Made by a program: the position numbers and the translations under genes | Source: Acridotheres tristis | Lineage: Eukaryota > Chordata > Aves > Passeriformes > Sturnidae | Reading direction: 5' to 3' | Assembly: GCA_037013685.1 (NCBI GenBank) | Contig: CM072884.1 | Location: 104,583,548-104,647,547 of the forward strand | Length of the DNA: 64,000 bases | The notes under the pieces: model-generated | Databases searched by the model: none | What the model was told of the DNA's origin: nothing | What the model saw: only the letters and a program-made list of their open reading frames with translations | Shown here: piece by piece, positions 36,544-49,640 of the stretch | Numbering within the stretch: the stretch's first letter is position 1 | Layout: the number at the start of each line of letters is the position of its first letter

Positions 36544-38587
36544 CTGGAACAGACAAATACAGCAGTTAAGATGAACTGTGGTAGGATTTTCAGCTCTCTT
36601 ATCTTGACCCTTATTGATTTGTGTATCAGCCAAAGGAATAAACTCAATTCAAGACAAAATAACTGTTGCTTTCTGAATGTAGAAGGCTGAAAAAAACCAA
36701 AATAGACTATATTGGTCAATCAAGTCTAAAGAGAGTTCTACGTGACAAAATACAAGGTTTCTCAGGATATTAACCACTATTACATTATAAATTCCAGATC
36801 TGGACACTCACTACTTTACGTATATCAATGTTAATGGTCTTATAATATGGTATGGAGCAAGCATTCTAGAGAATTGTTTTAATATGCTCCAGGCTGTGAA
36901 CAGTCACCCAGATGGTATGTGGGGAAAAGCCCTCCACTCCAGTTTAACCTCTTAATTAAGAATGTTCATGTAGATTCAGTATTTACAAAAAAAAAAAAAA
37001 TAAAAAAAAGCCCCAAAAAATAATCAAACAAAGAAACAAAAAAGGAAAAAAAAAAAAAAGAAAAGAAAAAAAAAAGAAAACAAAACCAAACACAAACAAA
37101 AGAAAATGCAAGACAGCATCAAAATATATCACTTCTTGACCACATGTGTTGTTACTGAATACTTATATTGTCACAGTAACTTAATATATCAAGTAAGGTT
37201 AATGTTGCTTCAAGGAGCTTTTCTGGAGTTTTTCCTTGTTTGTTCTTGATTATTAACAAAAGCAGGTAAGTATGAGATGAGCCATGCTGCAAGGTAATGC
37301 ATTATTATTTGCTCCATTAGGATGTATTCTCTTTTATGCAGCTCCAAAAGAAGGTAGACTGTAAAAACAGGGTACAAATAGGAGATGCTAACATCTTTAA
37401 TTTTGGATTATATATCCCTTAGGAATACTATAAATGAAATATTCGTGTATGCGAAGAGTGGAGCATATACAAATGGTTCTAAACAATCTATTTAGTCTTT
37501 AAACCCTCAATAATTTCTGCCAACTTTAAGATGTATCTAACACCCCTTAAAAGTATTTATTTTCCTTGGATCTGATATCCTCAACAACAGAGCCTCACAT
37601 ATTCCCTGACCAAGTCAATGACATCTTCTGCTAAAAAGAAAGACAAACTCACCACATGGTTGAGTCTCCATTCCCTGAAACAATATTTATCTTATTTTTA
37701 TTTAAAAAGAAACTTGAAGATAGATTTTTACTAAATAATCCTTGAAGTTTTTTTTTTTTTTTAATTTTGTTGTGAGAAGGATAGAACAAACTGACAAGTT
37801 TTCTTCAGATTATTTAATGCTTGATTCATCACTAGCTGAATTTGTTCAACTTGGATTTACAAAAAGAATAACTAGGTCCTTATCCTCGAGGGAGGAAAGG
37901 AAAACCTTTAGGCATATAATCTATAAGTAATATGCATTTTCCAATTACGTTTTAATTATTGTACAAGAAATTACCATTAAAAATAGTCATTCTACTGAAA
38001 ACATTTCAAAAAACTAAACACAGAAACTTCTGTTGAATATATTTACCAGCAGTCTCAAACTCTAACACATTCATGAAAATATTCCAGCCCGTAAAAACAA
38101 ATATTTAATATTCTGATGGGGTTTTTAAAGTATTTTTAAAAATAAGTCACCTAGATCTTTAGTCTAGAAAATGTTTCAGCGATATTTTAATGAGTTGACA
38201 TTTATAATTATGCATGCAGTTCTGGATCCTCTTGTGAAATACTGAATACCATTTAATAAGTGAGAAGCTATAAAATGTTAACAAGATACCTATAGAGAAA
38301 TGCTATACAGTCGTGTTCTGAATTAAGAAATGATGATGAAAAAGAGAACTATTAACTTCCCACTTTCAAGATATTTTTCTATCATTAGATTTTTCATTAC
38401 TCTTCTGGTTTTAGTATGATCAGAATATATTTGTACCTGAGTTTTGAAGTTTCCAGCTCTGAATTGTCTAAAAAAGTTATATGAATGTTGTATTGGATCT
38501 CAGAAACCACTTTGGAAAATAGCCTTTAATTTTCTTCAATGTAGAATCAATAAAGTAAGACAGTAGTAAGAATAGAGTTTACAATAC
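36544..38587 (-). other. DMD: DMD intron 46 (2,044 bp)
   Basis: This is the shortest intron here, close to the human size of about 2.3 kb from memory, while its neighbours differ greatly. It contains an A-rich low-complexity tract at 36986-37106 and a poly-T run at 37748-37762. I see no interspersed repeat that I can name. Confidence 0.92.
36986..37106. repeat. A-rich low-complexity tract in intron 46
   Basis: About 120 bp almost free of T and dominated by A with scattered C and G. On the DMD sense strand it is a long T-rich run about 440-560 nt upstream of exon 47. Confidence 0.93.
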
Positions 38588-38735
38588 CTTTACTTTGCTC
38601 AGGCAGTCTCTCAACTGGTCTTCATTCCCTTGTTCAAGGGGAATACCAATAATGCTGTCTGCTTCCTCTAACCATAAAATCAACTTGTGCAAATTCTCTT
38701 GAAATTCTGATAAAATATTCTTTTCTTCCTCTATC
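38588..38735 (-). CDS. DMD: DMD exon 46 (first half of spectrin-like repeat 18)
   Basis: This 148-bp exon completes the Arg codon from exon 45 and then encodes 49 residues beginning IEEEKNILSEFQ. It contains LILWLEEAD, the helix-A tryptophan core of repeat 18, and ends LSKVK. About 30 of 49 residues match human exon 46 from memory. The acceptor is ttattgcag. The donor gtattgt has a non-consensus +5 position, so it looks comparatively weak. The block is too short in any single open frame to stand out by length; it was found by translating the minus strand between exons 45 and 47. Exons 45 and 46 together total 324 bp, so skipping both preserves the frame. Confidence 0.96.
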
Positions 38736-39767
38736 CTGCAATAAAAATGTGAAATTAATGTTTCTATAAATTTATTTTTATATTGAAGTGCTTATACATA
38801 CTGAAGGATGACAGATAACTAATTCTTAGAATTTATAGTAATTATTTTATAAGCAGGTCACAGATTTCTTAGTATCAAAAATATCAGACAAATACTCTTT
38901 TAACATTACATTAAATGTATTTTAAAAGAAAATATTAAGGCACAATTTATAACACCACTAAATTCAGCTTCCAAATTACATATGGCAGGTAGTAAACAAG
39001 CACACCAGAAATAAAGCAGCATATTATTCAGACTAAAATTCTGTTTGAAGTAACAGCAGGGAAGCCCAGTGTCGGCAACTAAGAATTCTAGCACCAAATT
39101 TTGCCAAACTTAACCTGTAAAAACTGACACAGACTCACTTGGACATATTAAACAACAAGATATTTCAGTAACTGTGCCATGTAGTTTGGTGTTAAGATTC
39201 ACAAAAAAAGTAAGGTTTGCAGTAGATAAGTATACCTAACATGGGATTCGTGACACCTAACTGTAAGTGTCTACTCTTCATTTGTCTCCATCTACAACTC
39301 ATCTGCTCTTTTTCACTATGACTATATAAATATATCGAGATGTGAACTTTAGTGCAAAAGCTTCTGAAGTTATCAAGAGATGCAGGAAAAAAGTTTCAAG
39401 AGCAGCAGGAAAGAGCATTGGTAGAATGTGAATGCTTGGGATTAACATTTGGAGTGGGACCTTCTAAAGGAGAACATTTACGTTTTGTATAAAATACTTG
39501 TAATTTATCCGCCAAACATATTCACACACGGAGAATTACCTGTATGGAAAGATGAAAGATTAAATATTTATCACAACTAAACAATGAAAAGCAGATCCTG
39601 CAAGGTAGGATAGTATTTTTATTATGCCAATTTCTTCCCATACATAACTGGCTCGTGTAGTATTGGGGCATTCACACTCAGGCAAAGACCTGCAGCTATT
39701 CATCCCTTCTGATGGGGCATAACTGGCCCAACTACACTGGTGGGACAGGCAGCTGTCCTGTTTCAGA

Positions 39768-40030
39768 AGGTGTCACAAACAGTCAAAAATACACAAACTC
39801 CCTTTAGACTCATTTCTGGAGCCTTGCACCAGAGGACTGTGCATGATCCACAGTGTTTCAGCAGAGAGTGTTTAACTGCCCCTTTCCCAGGGTAGGTACC
39901 TGGGTATTCCCACCTGAACATGAACATTTTGAACTTTATGTTATGCAGTCTTCCCTCACCCCCAATGGATCAAGACTGAGATCATCACTTTGACCTACGG
40001 GCATTGAAATGGCAAGAATCAAATCTTGTC
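39768..40030. repeat. Unclassified interspersed repeat, copy 2
   Basis: Counterpart of copy 1: GGTGTCACAAACAGTC, GCACCAGAGGACTGTGC, GTACCTGGGTATTCCCACC, CTTCCCTCACCCCC and GGCAAGAATCAAATC. It is uninterrupted and so shows the empty site for the LTR inserted in copy 1. Strand and family unknown. Confidence 0.65.
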
Positions 40031-40324
40031 ACCTTGATCCACTGACAGGCATTTCTTCTTCACTATCTACCCTTATCCCTTCTTTTTCTTTATTTTCCTT
40101 ATACGTTTTCTTAAGTGCTATCTTTACACTTATATAGTGTTTCATTTCTACAGATAATAACCAAAATGGCTAAAAATCTACCCACTGCAATAAAATTCTT
40201 CTAAAATAAACGTGCCATGTACACACAGATAATTGGTCACTGAGAGTAGTTTCACTCTGATCTGCCCAAAGGGATCTACTACTAACAAGAACCTCAGCTT
40301 CCCTGCCTTCAGGAATGGGTTGTA

Positions 40325-40490
40325 ACAATATCCAACCTAAACCTTCCTTGGCTCAACCCAACATCTATTCTCTGTTGTCCTATCCTTTGTCTCTGAGGGG
40401 GAAAGGGACCAACCCTCACCTCACTACAGTCTTATTTCAGGGAGTTGTAGAGAGTGATAAGATCTCCCCTCAGCCTCCCTTACCAAAGAG
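40325..40490 (-). mobile_element. CR1 LINE fragment
   Basis: Reads TATCCAACCTAAACCTTCC ... CTCACCTCACTACAGTC ... GTGATAAGATCTCCCCTCAG, the usual minus-strand CR1 order. Both the terminal 3' motif and the 5' part are missing. About 300 bp downstream of the unclassified repeat copy at 39768. Confidence 0.8.
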
Positions 40491-42069
40491 AAAGTATATT
40501 TTCAACATATAAAAGTCAATATTCATAGCTACACTTAGAGAATGAAAACTCTGGTTTTAATTTATATATAAATTGAAATGCTTGGCAAATTTGTGCTGCT
40601 TTGAACATGATCTCAGTATAGTTCTAAATCATGTTCCTGGTTTAGATCTAGAATGGATTCTAAATTAGCAGATTTGTTTTTGTTCTTAAAACAATTTATC
40701 TTAATATTTACTAGACATATGAGCCAAACACTGTTCTTTTTTTTTTTTTTTTCCCTTTTTAAGCTCAGAAACAACTTACTCTGCATTATCTGCCTACAGA
40801 TTAAACAGACATAAGCCACTGGTGCCAAATTGTTCTTCGGGGGAAAAAGTAAGAGCTTATATTTACTGTGTAAACAATAAAATTCTACAAATCTATTTAC
40901 ACTTCTATATAAACTATGAGTATACCCATATATACACACATATACATATTTATACAAACAAATACATGAAAAAAATGAACACCATAAATAGCAAAAAGAA
41001 TTAACAGCCCTACTTTCTTGATTTTATCTTGGATTTTCTAATGGAATCATGCATTAATATTTTCATGAACTGCCATTTGCCCAGGATTTCTGGAAATGCA
41101 ACTAATATAAACAAACAAACAAAAAAAAAATACTGATGCTCCTAGATATAGGAATATTCCTTGTACTAATATATCTATTTATTACAACTCTGGATCTCTT
41201 ATGGAGTACTGTAATGCAGATAAAATTCTTTCCAATACACACAGATTTACTATTTGGCTGCACAGGTCATGCAAAAAAGAACCAGCGTCATAGCATCACA
41301 CTTATTACACTGTTCTTCACTGAGAAGTGTTCATGTTCATGACTTGAGAGGTCATATGCTCTTCTCAAGCCAAAATAGCTCATCTAAAACCAGCTAATTA
41401 AAACATTTGTTTCTGTGAAAATGAGTCAGATTTTAATCTATGCTGAGATCCATAGCACTGCAACTACAAAAATGAAGAAAAACTAACTTCCTGTAATCCT
41501 GAAAGCAGAAGAACAACTTCAAATCTTTCTGAAGCAAAATCCCTCCCGGCTCCAGTTACAGAAATCTGGGAATCAAGCATCCAATGTTACACCATAAACC
41601 ACATAATAAAACCTCTGTCTCTCAACCTGACCAGGAACTCCAGAACCCAAGCTCTCAGCAACAGGTCCCATTTTTCTAGTTTCCTCTCACTTCTAGTAAT
41701 TTGTGAAGTTCATATCATAGCTCAGAGGAGGCATTATGTGATGGTACCCTGAGGATAAACCTGAGAAAGATCCAAGTTTAAATACTTTAATTCTGGCACA
41801 GAAAAGGCATAGCATTCAACTCAATACGCCCAAGAGAAAAATTATTGAGCAGCATAGTATTTTTAATGAGAAATCAGAAAGATTTGTCTTCACCTGGAAG
41901 AGAGAATTGGCAAGATTCGTTTATCATCTTAAGTACACTGTCAGTTTTATCACCCTTATGAATTGAGCTGCAACTCTTAAAACATTAAAATATTAAGTTT
42001 TCCTAGTAGTTTTCCTACTTTGATGACTGATTTAAAACTTTCTAGGAATTTTTTCGGAGATGTTTTATA

Positions 42070-42075
42070 CATATA

Positions 42076-42130
<55 letters not shown>

Positions 42131-42178
42131 TTCATATATATGTGTGTGTATGTGTGTGTTTCTTTGTGTGTATGTGTG
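42070..42178. repeat. Compound TA/TG microsatellite
   Basis: About 45 bp of pure alternating A/T, flanked by imperfect TA, then TGTG-rich sequence to 42178. Open frames across it are artefacts. Confidence 0.95.
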
Positions 42179-45100
42179 GACAGAAGGGTTTCAGAGCTCA
42201 GAAAAAAAAATTCCATAGGACTACTTCTTTATTCTAATCAGGAACAACATGCAATAAAGGAATTTAAAGGTTCATTGCAATTAACAGGACATGCAGATGC
42301 ACCTTATAATTTACTTTACCATCTATTCTTGACCTGCTAGAATGTTACTTCTATTATAAATAATACCCTGCAGGACAAGCATCATATTATGCATCATGAA
42401 AAAGTGCTCTGTGTTAGCTGAACTGGTAAATTGAATTAAAAGTTTTAACTCAATGACTGATTACACCTTTTGAACAAACTGATTTCTTTCAACATAATTA
42501 CTTTTGGAACAACAGATACATGTAATTTCTAGGTGTTTAAATTCATAGTGGCAATGAAAAATTAACAATTAGTTGTTACTTAGGGAGTATGGGCTTTCAA
42601 ATCCAAGCCGAAACCAGCTGGAGTAAGGAACATGAGCCACCAGACAACTCAGACATGGAGAGAGCAAGAGAAAGCCGTGGGAGTATGACTTGCTGGTGAA
42701 GCAGGACTGAGGAATAAGATATTATTCCAGCAGCTGGCTATGGAGCCAAGCAGATCTATCTCCTGCACAGGTCATTAAGCTATTATATACTACTGCCTTA
42801 TCCTTACAAACAAATCTACATTCCCAAAAAAGCTTTCAAGCTCCTACTCTGTTGGCAAAAGGCTTATTTCATTAACCCTGAAATACAACCCATTTTGACT
42901 GATGCAATATTCTCAAACTACAGCAGAGAAACACAGAATTTCATATGCAACTTTTTGTCTTCTACACAACTGCTATTCTTAGGCATGTTACTGTGTATTT
43001 TCCTTAGTAAAACATAGCAGATTTCTGTTTGTATTTCTAAATTCATAGGGTCCCTTCATCAACTACTCTGAATGCACATTTTTTCATAGGAATCTTATAC
43101 ACATTATAATTTTGGAAGCAAATGCATCAATATTCAGCTTTTAATACTGAGTAGTAAATTAAATATTTTTCCTAATTGCAGTTTTGTATATATGATAATT
43201 CATAGATTAGGGATTAGATTTCATACCATTATTAAACTGAATCAATAACAAATTCTTATGGTAGTCTACAAAACATCATGAAAAGATTTTTTTTTTCAAA
43301 CTATCATTAATCCTGAGTTATATTTGTTAGTTACTACATAAACATTCATGCCCTATATCAGTAAGCTTGTATTTTCATGTGCAATGTTGAGAAACCAAAT
43401 GAAATATATATTGCAGCTCAAGTATTTTCTCCATGGTCAACAATGTGATAGCAATACCATAGCAACCTGTAAATAATTAGTGAAACACATCAGATGTTTA
43501 GAGTTTGTGACTGCACACAAGTGATGTCAGATTTTTTGGGAAGTATCAGCTAAAGAAATAAAATATATAATCACAGGAGTAGGATAGATCTGCAATTGTA
43601 ACTCATATTCCCATCTGTAAGGCCAATAATATTTTGGTGTCTTTTCATCTTTTAACAGTCAGCTGTCGATTCTGTATTTATTGTATCTCTAAGATTAGGA
43701 ATTAATGTATTTAGTAGCTTCTACTGAGAATATGAGAGGCCACCAAAATGGTAACAAAAATTTAGAGACAATATTTACAAAAAAAAAAATTTCATTCTTT
43801 CTCTAAAGAATGGATAAATATGCTTTATTAGGGTAATTAACTTCAAATAAGTGAAATTAAAATAGTACATAAACTTTAGAAAATGTATTTAGATGTACAT
43901 ACTTAATAGTAAGAACTTTAGCTGAACTATTTGTAAACACAATACAAATTTATGCCAGTAATTCTTTTCTAGTGATTCATTATAAAAAATCTGAAAAGTA
44001 AAAAAAAAAAAAAAAAAATCAATATGTAGCTAATTATATGCTGGAAAGAAAAACATATATTTATTGACATAACTGTCATAAAATCTCTTCATCCTAAACC
44101 AGTTTTTAAATTGCAACTTGAAGCTAATCACAACCTTCGATATGCTGAGTGTTCAAGTAAAGGAAAACAATCATTTGCAGCTACTGTGTTATGGAATAAA
44201 AAGAATACCTTAGTAAAGATAATGTATAAAAAATATTAAAATGTATATTTACTTTATAACAATTAATATTTATTTAGAATAAAAAGCTTGTGATTTTGTA
44301 TTCAAGAAAGTACTTGGAAGTATTCTGGTAAACAGCCTTTGTTCTGTCATTCTTTCCATAATTACTTCAAATTCGCTTGGGTAGAGATCTGAACAGGCAG
44401 TCTGCAGGTTCAAACTCATTAAAAGTGTAAATGTATTTCCAGCTAAAATAATGAAAAATTCTCTGCCATTCAACTGAACCCAATTTTAACAAATGTCAGA
44501 TCGTGATGAATAAAAAACCCCAAACTGATTACTTCTGAAACATTGGAGGAATCTATTTCCTGGGCATCTGTTTTCAAAAATTGCACAGGAAAGTTTTAGC
44601 AAAAGTGAAAAAATAAAAAGACCAACAGCACTACTGTTACAAGTCTCTCAAAAGCCTCATTTATGAGCCATCCCCTACTCAGGCTCCTATGTGAGATGCT
44701 GTTTCTCCTCCTATGTACCTTCCCTTGGCTGTCCCTGCCTGGCCCACGCCTTGAGAAAGAGCAGCACCAAGCTGCAGCCACAGCCCTGGGGCTTGCTGCA
44801 CACTGTGGCCCTAATGGCAAGCCACCACATCCCTAAATCATCCAAAACTCAGATGTCCCAGTGGCACCTCTCAGAGCAGACACAGCAGGATGTGGCTTAA
44901 TGCGTCTCAGGGCATGAACAGCCAGAGCAAATTTCTGTTGGTGCAATTTAGGAGACTTGGTATTCAAAATGACTGCTGGAGTATGAAAAGGGAGACACTG
45001 ACACTTTGTATTTCCCCTCTTTTGTCTGGGCTTAGTAGCATCAATTCAGAGGGCCTTTGTGACTTCCCGAGGTCTCCAAATCTCCATTTCATAATAACAC

Positions 45101-46369
45101 TGTAGTAGAGTACAAATTCCAACTTTTCCAAAAGAGGTCTTTTGTAGCAAAATGTTAACAAAAACTCAATTAAATTCCCAATTTGCTAACTACTAGTGTA
45201 TCAGACATTCAATCAAGTTCCACTTTATTCAACTGCCTGGTCTATTTCAAAGTTTTCAGTAAGATAAAATGACTAGATGTGCTAAAATTACATTCTCATC
45301 TAATTCTTAGCTGGACGGATTAGACTGCAAGATACAGAAACTTTAAACACTGAATTCAGACTTTTACAGCTTTGAAACAGATAAAGGCAAGTGGAAGATA
45401 ACATCCTATGTAAACATAACTCAAGCTTAACCTCTTGATCTTCAGTACCAAAGAAAGGAGATTCAAAGTCAATTTTAAGTCTGTGCTTTGCCTGGGATCA
45501 GCATTTGACCTTTTAAAACTGAAAACCAGCTCCTTTTTACTGAAGAGCAGTACAGGTTCCTCAAATTGTTTTGAGATTTAGTTTGTTTTCTTGTCTGTTT
45601 TTAATTAAGTTGACCTTTTGAGGTCCAAATAATTCTTATTCATTAAAACTGTCAGTCTATCACTGAGATTAATATTAGAATCTAGTGAGCCTATGATCAG
45701 TTTCAGTAATTTGTACAATATCATGGTTTTTATCTGGTTTACAGTTCTTATTATTCATGTAGTTTAAAATTTATTCCAAATTATTTATTAAAACTGAATT
45801 AACATGGTGAAATTCTTCGAGTTATATGCTGTTTAAATCTTCTCTTTTCAAGTCAACTTGAAACCATGGCATTCATGGTGGTTACAGGAAATATTTTGAA
45901 TTTACAGGTTCTTTATCAATGCAGTGATAGTATTATAAATAAATAGTAGACCATTTAACCATACAATCTCAGGAAAACTGACAAAGCAATTTTGGAGAAT
46001 TTGTCCTTCCCCTCCCCAAAATATAATCAGTACCCAGAATATGAAAAATGTCTGAGTGTTTCAGAAAAGCCCAACAGGGAGCCATCAGCATCGGGAACAG
46101 AAGATGGTGGTTAAAGGAAACACAGAACTCTGATCATTTTCTGTGCTCCATTCACCTCACACTCTTCCATGATCCACAGACAGTTGGTTAAGAATTCTAT
46201 AGGGCTGAGTCATGATATTTTCCTCCATACCCTTCTGTGGCCAGCACATCTCAAGACATTCAGAAACCACAATATAAATCTTAAATCCATTTTACCATCT
46301 CTTACATTTCCAACAAGTAATCGTCCCTTCTAATACTGAGGAATTAGGTCATTAGCATTTTGTTCCACT

Positions 46370-47050
46370 TTCATTTTACCCATCAGTTCAACTTTGTAAA
46401 CCTCAGTCATATTCCTCCTGTAATTTCTCTCCAGATTGAAGATCCCCACCTTCTTAGTCTCTCCTCACAGTGCATCCACTTCAAACCTTGGCTCATTTTA
46501 TCTGTCTCCCCCCATGAATACTTTCTGTGTGACCTTTATATCCTTTGACATGCACAGAGATCTGCACACAGTAACCAACATGAGTATGCCACAATGTTTG
46601 ATATCACCAAAACAGCATTATTTTTTTTTTTGTTTGTAATACCCTTACTGATGCAGCCTAAAACATTGTGGCTTTTTCTTTCACTGCCATCCATCTTGTG
46701 CCTGTAAACACTGTCAGCAATAAGGTCAGGATTGCTTTCTGGAGTTGGAACAAGCTCAGCATCATTTAAGTATGGGATAGTCTGCTTTTCTGAAATATTC
46801 TTTGCCTCACATTTTTCTCTGATCAAGATCATCTGCCACTTGTTGCCATCTGCTCAGTTTTGGAGCTCCCACTATCAACTCAGCCTTTGACTACCTGAGG
46901 CATAATGTCATTGGCATTCTTGGAAATGTCACCATACACCTCATATCTCCAACAAATTTCTCACATTCATGCACCTTCTAAAAATATCTGTATCACTTTC
47001 TGTTACTCCTGTACTTGCTTCCCTCCTCCCCTCAGCCCCTACTGATCTTT
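46370..47050 (-). mobile_element. Ancient, strongly diverged CR1-like LINE
   Basis: The order of recognisable pieces follows an old CR1 subfamily in minus orientation: TCTCCAGATTGAAGATCCCC (46430), a GATCTGCACACAGTA block (46559), a GCAGCCTAAAACATTGTGGC block (46654) and ATCATCTGCCACTTGTTGCC (46828). Between these the match is poor. It is much older than the other CR1s here. Confidence 0.55.
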
Positions 47051-49115
47051 GAATTCAGCTTGAAAAATATGTCTAGAATGGACTGTTAGTGCCCCATATA
47101 AAAGTCCAATGCTTCATGTAAAACTGTGCAGGATTACCAAAATCAATTCCTTTCATCTGGGTAAGCAAATAGCAAAAACAGAGCTTACAATCTATAAAGT
47201 TTCCTTGCCAAATAGTGCTTAGCAGCATTACACTTGAATCTGAAATCGCTAACAGATTTCATTTCTGGAATCCATTCAATTGTTAATTTCTTGCCACTTT
47301 ATCTTGAGATCTGCTGAGCAAAAAAAATTAATAGGAAACAAAATTTCAGTTGATCACTACTCTGAGCTACTGAGAATTAACTTTAAAGCAGAGCATAATG
47401 TATTAACTACAAAGAATAAAACTTGAAACCTATTAACAGTTTAGAGCCAGTTTTCTGATTTGCAGAAGGTTCTAAATGTTAATATCTATTTTCTTTTTCT
47501 TTGAAATCATTATATAAAAATGCATTATACCCAGCCTACCCTCCCTTCAGTATCACCCTCCTTCAGTATGGTTTTTAAATGTGCTTCCATTTTCTCATTC
47601 TCAAATTGACTTTTAAAAATCTTAGAATCTCCTCCATAATAATAACATTCTTTTAACTATGAAAATTTAATTATTAGGAAACATACACAAAAATAAAAGG
47701 ACTATTGCAACTTATGTGAATCACTACATAAGCATTCTGACTTTGTACGTGTTTTTGGGTTTTTTTAATAGTCTTTTAAATATATTCTGAAAAAGAGAAA
47801 TCAAAATATGTCAATTGACTCGCATTTATTGTAATTTATATTCTACCGATATACTTAAATTTGACCAACATATGCACTGGGCAATGTCATGACTATATTA
47901 GCTCTTTAGAGTGTAAGTAGAGATCACTTCCTTCAACTTTTGTTTGCCTCATGCTTTGATCTTAAAGATAAATTAAAGCACTTTGGATGACATGGGTTTC
48001 AAGTCTTAAAAAGAGAGAATGTGACTGTACCCACAACCAAATTAGGACAAATAATGAAAAACTAAAAGATGTCAAAGCATAAGAGTTATGCAAATCCCAT
48101 GACACCATGGCTATATAAAGATTGTGCAGCTGATAAGTCTATGGTCTTTTCAGGCTCAGGTTCATCAATAATTGAGAACTACTTAGAATACATCACTTTT
48201 TCCTGTCAACTAGGTTTCTTTCCCTTGAAAATGCACTCTAGAAGAGTAAATAGAGAAGGAAAGAAAAAAAACAAAAACACCATGTGTGGTGGCAGAAGCT
48301 AAGGTAGGATGTGTTTCCAAGACCTGGGAGCAAAAAGCATTCCCTTGTTCTGACACAGCCAAGAAAACCGGGAGGTGAATAGAAGCATCCTGATGCACTA
48401 AAGTACACCAGGAACATTTTTATCAGTTTAACACAACACTATCTGTATTCCTCTTAGTGATTGTGTGCTATTATTCATGTAAAGTTCACTAACTGAGGTC
48501 TCTGCAATGATTTCCCTCTAAATTACACAAGCTGTCATTCCAGAGGATAACAAACCAACCATCAACATATTAACAGAGCAAAAGAAGGAATGCATGTGCA
48601 AGTTTTTATTTAAGAAACTTCATCTAGGCAACATAACTGGACTATTCCTACTTAAAAAATCCTAGGCTTCCTTAAAATGTAGAATGTGCCAAGAAATTCC
48701 ATGTAATATTCTAACACTGCATTGAGCCAAAAGAAAATTCAGTTAGACATTTCTACTGATAAATGAAGGAATGAACAATAACAATCTTAACCAGAACAGG
48801 AACACATTTTACATCCTCAGACGAAGCTCAACCAACAATCTCTTTCTTCTGTGTTGCCAAAGCAGATTACAGGGTTGTTAAAATGATGTGTTACTGTTTC
48901 ATGAGTGTTTGCACTTACATAACAAGTTAATGCTTGGAAACACAGATGGGTTTCCAGTGTACAAAAGAACAGCTTCTTATGTGACAAATAAAGGCCAAAG
49001 ACTCCCTTGTGTGACAAATAACAGTACCATAACGCCTGAAAATACAGCAGAAAGAATTATTGAAAGCATACCTGAAGCTTTGACAACTGTAGGCTACTTG
49101 TTGATCTCCTTCTAA

Positions 49116-49232
49116 CATAGAATCATTTAGGCTGGAAAAGACCTTCAGGATAATTGAGTCCAACTTTTAACCCAGCACTCCCACCCCTAAACCATGTCCC
49201 TAAGTGGCACATCTACATGTCTCCTAAATACC
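49116..49232 (-). mobile_element. CR1 LINE, 3' end, host of a nested CR1 (left half)
   Basis: CATAGAATCATTTAGGCTGG begins the reverse complement of a CR1 3' terminus. The element reads through AACCATGTCCCTAAGTGGCAC to AATACCACTGGG and then stops abruptly. The continuation resumes at 49572. Confidence 0.86.
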
Positions 49233-49571
49233 ACTGGGAAATCTTTTAGCACTTTTCAGTACCTGAACTGAACTACAGGAAAGGGACTTTTCCCAAGGGT
49301 ATGTAGTGATAGGACAAGAGAGAATTGCCTAAAGATAAATGAGTGTTTAGATTAGATATTAAGAAGAAATCATTTGCTTCTGAATTGTGGGGCATTGATA
49401 CAGGTTGTCCAGAGATATTGTGGAGTTCAAATCACTGGAAGTTTTCAAAGCCAGGCTAGATGAGGCTCTGAGACACCTGATCTAGTAGAAGGTTCACTGT
49501 CTATGCCAAGGGGGTTGGAGCTCAATGAACTTTAAGTTCCCTTCCAACATTAACCATTCTATGATTCTATG
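49233..49571 (+). mobile_element. CR1 LINE 3' end nested in an opposite-strand CR1
   Basis: Plus-strand CR1: TTTAGATTAGATATTAAGAAG, GGTTGTCCAGAGATATTGTGG, then CTTCCAACATTAACC and the terminal ATTCTATGATTCTATG, ending at 49571. It is 5'-truncated, with its exact left border uncertain by about 20 bp. Confidence 0.86.
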
Positions 49572-49640
49572 GTGACTCAAGCACTTCCTTGGGCAGCCTG
49601 TTCCAATGACTGACATGTTCCAGGTGAAATTTCAGTCATG
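49572..49640 (-). mobile_element. CR1 LINE, right half of the interrupted host copy
   Basis: GTGACTCAAGCACTTCCTTGGGCAGCCTG continues the minus-strand CR1 that was left at 49232. The right border is diffuse. Confidence 0.8.

Noticed and set aside
41977..42340. Tyr/Ile-repeat open frames on both strands
   Set aside because: Direct translation of the TA/TG microsatellite.
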